Below are positions 1-7,188 of a stretch of 64,000 bases of DNA, piece by piece (within the stretch, counting starts at the first letter, position 1; every line of letters begins with the position of its first letter). Below the pieces are notes generated by a model. That model was not told the origin of the DNA, made no database searches, and worked only from the letters and a program-made list of their open reading frames with translations. Source of the DNA: Anaerolineales bacterium. GTDB lineage: Bacteria > Chloroflexota > Anaerolineae > Anaerolineales > UBA4823. The translations under genes and the position numbers were made by a program. Location: NCBI GenBank assembly GCA_016935755.1, contig JAFGQI010000171.1, forward strand, positions 1 through 64,000, in the 5' to 3' direction.

Positions 1-233
1 CCGCTGAGCAAAACCATGCGCTCAACGGTCATCTGGCTGCTCAAATAATCCACGCCGCGCGCCACAATCACCGGAATCGCTGCACCTGTCAGAGAAATGG
101 TCAACACAAGAGCTGTCACCGCAGCCAGCTGCACACCATACGGGCGGAAATACTGCATCAAGCGCGCCAGCAGCTGCCGGTCGGTGTACTGCCGGTCGTA
201 TCCTTCTGAAGCCAATCCCGAAAAGAAACCCAT
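1..233 (-). CDS. ABC transporter half-exporter (permease-ATPase), N-terminal fragment
   Basis: Only about the first 77 residues are in the window; the gene continues past position 1. The protein begins MGFFSGLASEGYDRQ and soon enters a long hydrophobic stretch typical of the first membrane helix of an ABC exporter. Its ATG lies three bases after the stop of the preceding half-transporter (237-2000), so the two are almost certainly co-transcribed and translated together. This tandem arrangement is the usual one for heterodimeric type IV ABC exporters such as TM287/288 or BmrCD (family knowledge). The ATPase domain cannot be seen, so its identity rests on the hydrophobic start and the context. 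Confidence 0.7.
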   Translation of the reverse strand, partial: MGFFSGLASEGYDRQYTDRQLLARLMQYFRPYGVQLAAVTALVLTISLTGAAIPVIVARGVDYLSSQMTVERMVLLS

Positions 234-236
234 AAG

Positions 237-2000
237 CTACTCGCTGAAGATGCGCCGGTAAGCCTCAGAGGTGCGCAGCAGCTCCTCATGAGTGCCGGCT
301 GCTGCCAGGCGCCCTTTCCTCAAAACTAAGATTAGATCAGCCCAACGAATTTGGGACAGGCGATGGGTGATCATAAAGGTTGTCCGGCCGCGAGCCGCGT
401 TAAAGATAGCGCGCTGGATCTTATCCTCGGTAGCACTGTCAATGGCGCTGGTGGAATCATCCAGGATCAGGATGGGCGGATCGGTCAAAAAGGCCCGCGC
501 CAGCGCAATCCGCTGACGCTGGCCTCCGGAAAGGGTCACCCCCCGCTCACCGATGACGGTCTGGTAACCATCCTGGAAGCTGGTGATGAAATCATCTGCC
601 TGGGCCGCCTGGGCGACGCTTCGAACATCTGCTTCCGAGGAATTGGGATCGCCAAAAGAGATATTGTCTGCCACGCTGCGCGAGAAGAGAAATATATCCT
701 GCTCGATTATGGAGATGTTCTTGCGCAAAGCCTCCAGGTTCCAGGCGCGCACATCAATGCCATCCACCAGCACCTGGCCTGCGGTGACATCATAGGTGCG
801 GTTGACCAGGCGCGCCAGCGAGGTTTTCCCCGCCCCGGTCTGACCAACAATTGCCACCGTCTGCCCTGGTTTCACGTGGAAAGAGATGTTTTCCAGGGCT
901 GGTTCGCCCTCATGATAGGCAAAGGTCACATCCCGGAATTCGATCTCGCCCCGCATGGCCTCAGCAAACCCCTGGGCATTCTGGTCCAGGTTGTTCTCCT
1001 GGTTGATCAAGGCCAGTATGCGCCGGGCGCTGGATATTCCCAGCGAAACCTGAGAATAGGCAAACAGGGAGGTAAAGGTCGGGAAGCCAAATAACTGGAT
1101 CAAGCCGAAAAATGCAACTACCTGGCCGACATCTAACAGCCCACGCTGGAACAGGATCAGAGCGTGCGTCAGGCTGCCGGCTTCAGCCAGGCCCAAGAAA
1201 AGCAGCGGCAAAAAGCGCGCTTCGATATCACCTTGGTGGATGACGGCATCCCGGAAACGGGCGGCGTTATTGCCAAAGCGCTCCACTTCACTGCACTCCT
1301 GCGCCATCCCTTTGACCGTCTCGATTCCGTCAATGGCTTCGGTCAGGTGCGAGTTCAATAGACCGAAGGCCTGGCGCACATCGCCGGTAATCGGATTCAA
1401 CTCGTGCAGATACTGCCACAAAGCCAGGAAATACCCCATGATGAACAAAGCCGGGACTAAGATCAAAGCCGGGTGATAGCGCGGGGCGACAACCAGCGGC
1501 ATGAGCAGGAAAATTGCGGATCCAATCACCAGGTTCAGCCCAGGGCTGAAAAGAAAATTGATCTCCCGCACATCGTTGGTCGCCCGCGCCATGGTATCCC
1601 CGACGGGCTGCAGGCTGTGAAAAGTCATGCTTTTCCCCAGCAAGCTGGTATACAATTCATGGCGGATATCGCGCTCCACCCGTTGCCCCATCAGTTCGGC
1701 CCCAAAGTTGCGCCCAAATTGGAGCAAGCCGCGCAGAACCTGGGTACCCGCAATCAACAGGGCCAGTCCAGATAAGACATCAATCTTAGGGGGAGAGGCC
1801 AGGATGGCGTTAAACGCCTGCCCGGTATAAATGGGAACCAGGGCAGCCAGGGCGGCATTCCCTGCCGCGCCGATGACCATAATTGCCCCCAGGTACCAAT
1901 AATGCCGGGCATAGGAAAGAATAAACCGAACCGGACCCTTCCGGTTGGTCGGGAAACGGGCCGGGAGGCTGAATTCCGTTGTTAGAGTGGATATAGACAT
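237..2000 (-). CDS. ABC exporter half-transporter with degenerate ATP site
   Basis: 587 residues, the normal length for a fused membrane domain plus nucleotide-binding domain. The first 330 residues contain about six hydrophobic segments. The ATPase domain follows with Walker [10 protein letters not shown] near residue 387, the signature [14 protein letters not shown] near 492, Walker [13 protein letters not shown] near 515 and the H-loop MITHRLS near 543. The Walker B motif has Asp where catalytic Glu is expected. Known heterodimeric exporters carry this change in the degenerate site, which suggests this subunit pairs with the gene that starts three bases downstream. The substrate cannot be told from the sequence; lipids, drugs or peptides are all possible. 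A TATAAT box sits about 55 bases upstream. Confidence 0.9.
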   Translation of the reverse strand: MSISTLTTEFSLPARFPTNRKGPVRFILSYARHYWYLGAIMVIGAAGNAALAALVPIYTGQAFNAILASPPKIDVLSGLALLIAGTQVLRGLLQFGRNFGAELMGQRVERDIRHELYTSLLGKSMTFHSLQPVGDTMARATNDVREINFLFSPGLNLVIGSAIFLLMPLVVAPRYHPALILVPALFIMGYFLALWQYLHELNPITGDVRQAFGLLNSHLTEAIDGIETVKGMAQECSEVERFGNNAARFRDAVIHQGDIEARFLPLLFLGLAEAGSLTHALILFQRGLLDVGQVVAFFGLIQLFGFPTFTSLFAYSQVSLGISSARRILALINQENNLDQNAQGFAEAMRGEIEFRDVTFAYHEGEPALENISFHVKPGQTVAIVGQTGAGKTSLARLVNRTYDVTAGQVLVDGIDVRAWNLEALRKNISIIEQDIFLFSRSVADNISFGDPNSSEADVRSVAQAAQADDFITSFQDGYQTVIGERGVTLSGGQRQRIALARAFLTDPPILILDDSTSAIDSATEDKIQRAIFNAARGRTTFMITHRLSQIRWADLILVLRKGRLAAAGTHEELLRTSEAYRRIFSE

Positions 2001-2053
2001 TGAGCAGAGCCCAGGATGATCGAGCCGCCTCCGGAAAAGAAGATGATTCTAGA

Positions 2054-2059
2054 ATTATA
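2054..2059 (-). promoter_or_regulatory. Candidate -10 box for the ABC exporter pair
   Basis: TATAAT read on the minus strand, about 54 bases before the ATG at 2000, with a GGAGG-like stretch between them. The -35 position reads only GCAAGG, so the promoter assignment is weak. Confidence 0.4.
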
Positions 2060-2108
2060 ATCGAAATCCCGCTGAGCCTTGCCGCCCGCGACGGTTGGGT
2101 TTCGCTCG

Positions 2109-2822
2109 TTAGCGATTAATTTCATCCGGAAAAGGCAGTTCAGCCGCCAGCCGATATGGCCCAAAGGAGGGCAGCTGGCTCGGCTTGATCAAGCGCATGC
2201 GCCCATTGCGCGGCGTAACTTTGTAGTACTGACCATTGCGGTGCAGCAAGCAAATTGCCCGGTGGCGGCGACCGAAGACTCGACGCATCAGGCTGGAAAA
2301 ATATTGGTAGTTCTCCTGCTCCTGCGGCGCCTGATCGAACAGATATTCAAAAGTGGATATAAACTGGGCCCGATATTCTGAAGTGACAACCTGCAAATTG
2401 CTGATCACCCAGCAGGAATCCTCGAACTCCCAGTAGGCTGCCAGACCAATGAAATCCCCCTGGCGCGTAATATAAGGAAAAAAGGGGAAAGCCCGACAGG
2501 TGATGGTGCGATAATTGCGCTGGCACAGCCGGTGGCCCAGACATTCAACTAACACCATGCCTTCAGGGGTCTGCTGGCGCAGCTGCGCATCCAGCGAGAG
2601 ATCATCCGATGCCCACAAATGCCATAGATCCGTGCTGCCTTGCAGATACTCCCATTCTTTCTGGTAAGCGGTCGGAACCATGTGGCGCGTATCGCAGCAA
2701 AATGGCACGCCCCGCTCATTGTACGGAGCGCATCTTTCACCACAATCAAAAGCTGCAATCGGTGCGTGGAAATTCGCGTACAGGGAAGCAAAATCAAGAG
2801 AAACCAGGTGGTCTGTCATCAT
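2109..2822 (-). CDS. Cysteine-rich protein of unknown function, YkgJ-like
   Basis: About 237 residues from the ATG at 2822 (the adjacent ATG at 2819 is also possible); an AAGAGGG sequence precedes them. A longer frame opens at 2861 but lacks a ribosome site. The protein has no membrane segment. It has an N-terminal cysteine cluster, CGERCAPYNERGVPFCC, and a second group CLGHRLC followed by TCRAFPFFPY. The spacing and the CR-x-FP element recall the YkgJ family of putative zinc- or iron-chelating proteins, although the first cluster is longer than usual. The function is unknown. It lies upstream of the ABC exporter on the same strand, separated by about 100 bases and a possible promoter. Confidence 0.7.
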   Translation of the reverse strand: MMTDHLVSLDFASLYANFHAPIAAFDCGERCAPYNERGVPFCCDTRHMVPTAYQKEWEYLQGSTDLWHLWASDDLSLDAQLRQQTPEGMVLVECLGHRLCQRNYRTITCRAFPFFPYITRQGDFIGLAAYWEFEDSCWVISNLQVVTSEYRAQFISTFEYLFDQAPQEQENYQYFSSLMRRVFGRRHRAICLLHRNGQYYKVTPRNGRMRLIKPSQLPSFGPYRLAAELPFPDEINR

Positions 2823-2899
2823 CCCTCTTAGGATACCATAAAAACCCACCCTGAACTGCACCCGACCGGGCAGCTATATCGTTATCAGCGAACATTGTG

Positions 2900-2905
2900 T
2901 ATAAT
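2900..2905 (+). promoter_or_regulatory. Candidate -10 box just upstream of the ABC1 kinase gene
   Basis: TATAAT lies 11 bases before the ATG at 2917. That spacing would give an mRNA with only a few untranslated bases, and no Shine-Dalgarno sequence is visible. The -35 region (TATCGT) is poor. Confidence 0.45.
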
Positions 2906-2916
2906 CTTACCTGACC

Positions 2917-4595
2917 ATGTTCCGCTCCCGCTATCGCCGCATCACCTTCTTCTTTGCCAGAATGCTGCTCAGCATCATCTATTGGGATCTTGTACTGCCA
3001 CGCCTGGGTATGCGGAAGCTGGCTTTGAAATCTCGTCCCGAAAGGCTGCGCCGCATCGCAATCGCATATCGAACTCTGGCGATCCAGATGGGGGGGTGCT
3101 GATCAAGGTTGGGCAGTTCCTTTCCTCCCGAGTGGATGTCCTACCGCCTGAATTCACCCATGAGCTGGAAGGTCTGCAAGATGAAGTGCCTTGCGAAAGA
3201 TTCGATGACATCCGCCAGATCGCAGAGGCAGAGTACGGCATGCCCCTGGGCGAGAAGTTCGCCAGCTTCGATGAAACACCGCTTGCCGCAGCCTCGCTCG
3301 GGCAAGTGCACCGCGCCCGCCTGCATGAATCCCCCTGGCCTGATTCGCCAGGTTCGGGGCAGGCGGTGGTGGTCAAGATCCTGCGCCCCAAGATTGAAAA
3401 AATCATCGCCACCGACCTGGCGGCTTTAAGGACGGTGGGAGGATGGCTGCGCCACTACCGACCGATCAGCAAGCGCGCCGATGTTCCTGCTCTGCTGGCT
3501 GAGTTCAGCCGGATTCTATATCAAGAGATCGATTATCTTGCCGAAGGGCACAATGCCGAGACCTTCTCGGCTAATTTCAAGGGGCGATCGAATGTGCGCG
3601 TGCCACGTGTGGTCTGGAGCCACACCACGCGGCGAGCCTTGACCCTGGAAGATGTCCTGGCAATCAAGATTACCAACTATCAGGAGATTACTGAAGCGGG
3701 GATCGACCGGTCCGAGGTAGCCTCCCTGCTGCTCGACACGTACCTCCAGCAAATCTTTGAAGACGGCTTCTTCCATGCCGATCCCCATCCGGGCAACCTG
3801 TTTGTCCACCCGCTTGAAGGACAAGATTCCACTGGCAAACGCCTGTGGGAGCTGACCTTTGTGGACTTTGGCATGGTTGGTTATGTGCCAGCGATTTTAT
3901 TACAGGGGCTGCAAGAATTGCTGATCGCTGTTGGCACCCAGGATGCCGCCAGGGTCATCAAAGCCTACCAGATGATGGATGTTCTGCTTCCGGGGGCGGA
4001 CCTGGCCTTGATTGAAAAAGCGGGAGCCAAAGTCTTTGAGCGCTTCTGGGGCAAGAGCATGAGCGAGCTCAGCGCGATCAATATTCAAGAAATCCAGGAT
4101 TTTGCCGGTGAGTTTCGCGAACTGCTGTATGCTCTGCCATTCCAGGTTCCACAGGATCTGATCTTCCTGGCGCGCTGTGTGGGCATCCTCTCAGGTATGT
4201 GCACCGGGCTGGACCCGCAATTCAACCTGTGGGAACACCTGGCGCCCTACGCTCAGAAGCTGATCGCAGAGCAGGCGGGCGGCGGCCTGGGCGTCTGGCT
4301 GTCTGAGCTGGAAAGCCTGGTGCGGGCTTTGCTGGCGCTCCCCCGCAGGATGGATACCACCCTCTCGAAGATGGAACGCGGCGAGATAGCGGTGCGAATT
4401 CCCGAGATTACCGAACAAGTCCGCAAGTTGGAACGCGGTCTGTATCAGATCGCCAGCGGAGTTGTGTTTGCGGCCCTCTTGTTGGGCGGCATCCAACTCT
4501 ATCTGGCTGGGCAGCATACCTTCAGCCTGGTGTTATTCACTGGCGCGGGGCTTGATATAATCTGGATGCTTCTGAACCCCCGTTCCAGGTACTGA
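2917..4595 (+). CDS. ABC1/UbiB (AarF)-family kinase-like protein, frameshifted
   Basis: The N-terminus is read from ATG 2917 (MFRSRYRRITFFFARMLLSI) up to a run of seven G at 3090-3096. The rest continues in the frame one base back, with KVGQFLSSR, AASLGQVHRARL, VVVKILRP, HADPHPGN and VDFGMVG, followed by a C-terminal pair of hydrophobic helices. These are the hallmark KxGQ, Ala-rich loop, HxDPxPGN and DFG-type motifs of ABC1 atypical kinases, which act in quinone or membrane-lipid homeostasis. The combined product would be about 559 residues, a normal length. One more G in the run would restore the frame, so this may be a homopolymer sequencing error, slippage or a real mutation. The stop overlaps the next gene by one base. 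Confidence 0.85.
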
Positions 4596-5287
4596 TGAAT
4601 GGAGCAATCACTGTGAAAATGAAAAAATTCCTTCCACTACTCTTGACTGGCTTGCTCTCCTGCCTGCTGGTGAGTGCAGACTTCCCTTGTGGATTGGGCT
4701 CGCCTCCAAATCCGGAACCTTCTCAACCGGAGACAATGATAGACCCTGCGGAAGACCGGCTGGCGATCCCGGTGCTGCCCGAAAACCCCACTCAGGTAGA
4801 ATTGGGCAGCGATGTCTACTACTACAACTGCATGCCCTGCCATGGAGACCAGGGGCAGGGCCTGACCGATGAATTCCGCCAGCTGTGGGTGGAGGATCAT
4901 CAAAACTGCTGGGCGGGGGGCTGCCATGGTGGGCGAGAAAGAGACCAGGGCTTTCCAATCCCCCATTACATCACTGGATTGCGCAACCTGTCAGGCTATG
5001 CCGCCCCGGAAGACCTGTTCAACTATCTGCAGCAGACCCACCCACCTCAGCGCCCTGGGAAGCTGCTGACCGAAGAATATTGGGCTGTGACAGCTTTCAT
5101 CCTGGATGAGGCGGGCCGCCTGCCCCAGGGGGAACGGATTGGGCCGCCGGCTGAATCCACCCCATTATCTGACACAGCGGCGATGCTGGCAATCCTGATG
5201 GTTATGGCGGTCGTGTCACTGCTGCTGATCTGGCAAACCCGGCAACCGATCCACGAAATTGAGGAGACCCACAATGTATTATCCTGA
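4595..5287 (+). CDS. Membrane-anchored c-type cytochrome, possibly diheme
   Basis: Up to 230 residues. ATG 4595 overlaps the previous stop, but GTG 4613 follows a GGAG at good spacing and gives VKMKKFLPLLL, so it is the likelier start. A signal sequence is followed by a Pro-rich linker, a classical heme-c site CMPCH (residues 79-83) and then CWAGGCH (105-111), a CX4CH variant. A single C-terminal helix near residues 192-215 anchors the protein. The domain should face outside and carry electrons. The upstream ABC1 kinase and downstream cupin appear to form one operon with it. The partner oxidase or reductase is not in the window, so the physiological role is open. Confidence 0.75.
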   Translation: MNGAITVKMKKFLPLLLTGLLSCLLVSADFPCGLGSPPNPEPSQPETMIDPAEDRLAIPVLPENPTQVELGSDVYYYNCMPCHGDQGQGLTDEFRQLWVEDHQNCWAGGCHGGRERDQGFPIPHYITGLRNLSGYAAPEDLFNYLQQTHPPQRPGKLLTEEYWAVTAFILDEAGRLPQGERIGPPAESTPLSDTAAMLAILMVMAVVSLLLIWQTRQPIHEIEETHNVLS

Positions 5288-5597
5288 TCTTGAAACCCGC
5301 GCAAAGAAAAACCTGCTACCCGGCGTCTATGCTCGCACCTTCTGGGGCGACAAGCTGATGCTGGCTGTGGTCAATCTGGAGGCTGATGCGGTCATCCCTG
5401 AGCACAGCCACCCGCACGAACAGGGCGGAATCGTATTGGAGGGCGAACTGGAATTCAACATCGCTGGAGAAATCCGGATGCTCCATTCAGGAGATATATA
5501 TATCATCCCAGGCGATGTGGTGCACTCGGTGAAGGTTGGCCCGGCAGCCGCCCGGGTGATGGATATTTTTGTGCCAGTGCGGGAAGAATACAAGTAA
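5274..5597 (+). CDS. Small single-domain cupin protein
   Basis: 107 residues from ATG 5274, which follows GAGGAG (5261-5266) by seven bases; an upstream TTG at 5259 is in frame but less likely. Cupin motif 1 is seen as PEHSHPHEQGGIVLEGELEF, with two His and one Glu as metal ligands. Motif 2 is PGDVVHSV, with the third His. Proteins of this size bind Fe, Mn or Zn and act as isomerases, dioxygenases or ligand sensors; the sequence does not say which. The gene overlaps the end of the cytochrome gene by 14 bases and faces murE tail to tail with 11 bases between them. Confidence 0.85.
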   Translation: MYYPDLETRAKKNLLPGVYARTFWGDKLMLAVVNLEADAVIPEHSHPHEQGGIVLEGELEFNIAGEIRMLHSGDIYIIPGDVVHSVKVGPAAARVMDIFVPVREEYK

Positions 5598-5608
5598 ACC
5601 AGCGGATT

Positions 5609-7177
5609 TTACGCCGCAGAAGTCGGCAAACGCGGCATCGGCGGGCCCGCTGCTCCGAGGAGTTCAGCCAAAGCAGCGCGCATGGCGGTGCGGTCATCCC
5701 AGGCATATTCGATCGCCCCGAAGCACATTGATTGTTCATGCCCCTTACCGCAGGCGATCACCAGATCGCCTTTTTGGGCCATCTGCACCGCAAACCGGAT
5801 GGCCTCTCCCCGGTCGGGGATGCGCCAGAAGGTATTCGCTTCGAGGCCACCCCGCGCCAGCACCCCGGCTACCATCTCTGCCAGGATAACCTCCAACGAC
5901 TCGCTGCGAGGATCCTCGGCGGTCAAGATGGTGTAATCAGCCAATTCTGCCGATGTTTCGGCCATCATGCGGCGTTTTTGGCGGTCGCGTAAACCGGCTG
6001 AGCCAAAAACGGCGATCACTTTCCCATGCGTCAGCCTGCGGGCTGCTTGCAGGGTCCGCCGCAGGGCATTCGGAGTATGGGCAAAATCCACAATCGCGGT
6101 GAAATCCTGCCCCAGATCAATCCGCTCCATCCGTCCCGCTACTCCGGGCAGATGGCTAATCCCCGCTTGAACTGCAGCATCTTCCAGTCGCATCAGCCCT
6201 CGGGTGGCCGCAATCGCAGCCAGGCAGTTCGATACGTTATAATCGCCTACCAGGTTGGCGCTGATCTGCAAGGAGAACTCCCGGTCGTCCTGGTCACGCC
6301 CCAGCGCGGTAAAACGCAGCCCGCTTGAGTCGAACAGGATCTGCTCTGGGCGCACATTAGCCCTGGCATCAAAGCCGTAGCTGATCCTGGGCAGCGAAGT
6401 CATTTCATACAGATAATCGAAAGAAGAATCATCCCGATTCAGCACTGCTCCGCGCGAGTGACTGATGGCTTTATCAGGCGTGCTTGCCAGGGAAGTGAAT
6501 AATAATCCCTTGGCGGCGCGGTAAGCCTGATAGGAGCCATGGTAGTCCAGATGTTCGTGAGTGATATTGGTCACCACACCGAGATCAAAATCGCACGCGG
6601 CGACACGCTGCTGCGCCAATCCGTGGGAGGTGGCTTCCAGGACGACATGCGTCAGGCCCGCCTGGACCATCTGGGACAGATAGCGCTGCACATCTGGCGA
6701 GTCGGGCGTGGTCACGTGGAAGCCTGTATCCAGCTCCTGATCGCCGATCACTGCGTTGACGGTTGAAATCATGCCTGCCCGCAAACCGGCAGCCTGCAGA
6801 ATCTGGTAGATCAGGTTGGCGGTGGTGGTCTTGCCATCGGTGCCTGTCACGCCAATCACCATAAGCTGGCGAGCCGGGAATCCATAATAAGCCGCCGCCA
6901 GGTAAGCTAAGGCCTGGCAGCTGTCCTTAACCCGCACGTATGGCACGGACAATTCCCCTACCCGTTCGACGCCCACCACTGCAGCGGCCCCCCGCTGGAT
7001 GGCGTCCTGGATATAACGATGCCCATCTGCGGTTTCCCCCGGGCAGGCTACAAAGAGGCTGCCTGCCTGCACCTTGCGGCTATCCAGCACCACACCCGAG
7101 ATTGCCACATCCAGTCCAGAGATGCTGACATCCCCAGGCAGGCCCTGAATCAGTTCCGATAAGGTTTTATCTGGCAT
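5609..7177 (-). CDS. murE: UDP-MurNAc-dipeptide: third amino acid ligase (MurE)
   Basis: 522 residues from ATG 7177; the frame is open to 7216, but that would overlap fdhA by 28 bases. MurE adds the third residue of the peptidoglycan stem peptide to UDP-MurNAc-L-Ala-D-Glu in the cytoplasm, using ATP. The Mur ligase P-loop GVTGTDGKTTT lies at residues 110-120, and DFAHTPNALRRTL and a C-terminal GKGHE motif are present. The substrate-specificity loop near residue 419 reads EDPRSE, not the DNPR of diaminopimelate-adding enzymes. Another diamino acid such as ornithine or lysine is therefore possible. The gene follows fdhA by 11 bases, although the functions are unrelated. Confidence 0.9.
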   Translation of the reverse strand: MPDKTLSELIQGLPGDVSISGLDVAISGVVLDSRKVQAGSLFVACPGETADGHRYIQDAIQRGAAAVVGVERVGELSVPYVRVKDSCQALAYLAAAYYGFPARQLMVIGVTGTDGKTTTANLIYQILQAAGLRAGMISTVNAVIGDQELDTGFHVTTPDSPDVQRYLSQMVQAGLTHVVLEATSHGLAQQRVAACDFDLGVVTNITHEHLDYHGSYQAYRAAKGLLFTSLASTPDKAISHSRGAVLNRDDSSFDYLYEMTSLPRISYGFDARANVRPEQILFDSSGLRFTALGRDQDDREFSLQISANLVGDYNVSNCLAAIAATRGLMRLEDAAVQAGISHLPGVAGRMERIDLGQDFTAIVDFAHTPNALRRTLQAARRLTHGKVIAVFGSAGLRDRQKRRMMAETSAELADYTILTAEDPRSESLEVILAEMVAGVLARGGLEANTFWRIPDRGEAIRFAVQMAQKGDLVIACGKGHEQSMCFGAIEYAWDDRTAMRAALAELLGAAGPPMPRLPTSAA

Positions 7178-7188
7178 TACTACCGCAG

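Noticed and set aside
2895-3089. N-terminal part of the 566-codon frame starting at 2895
   Set aside because: Its sequence before the G run has no family similarity, whereas the frame from 2917 does; it is the wrong phase before the frameshift.
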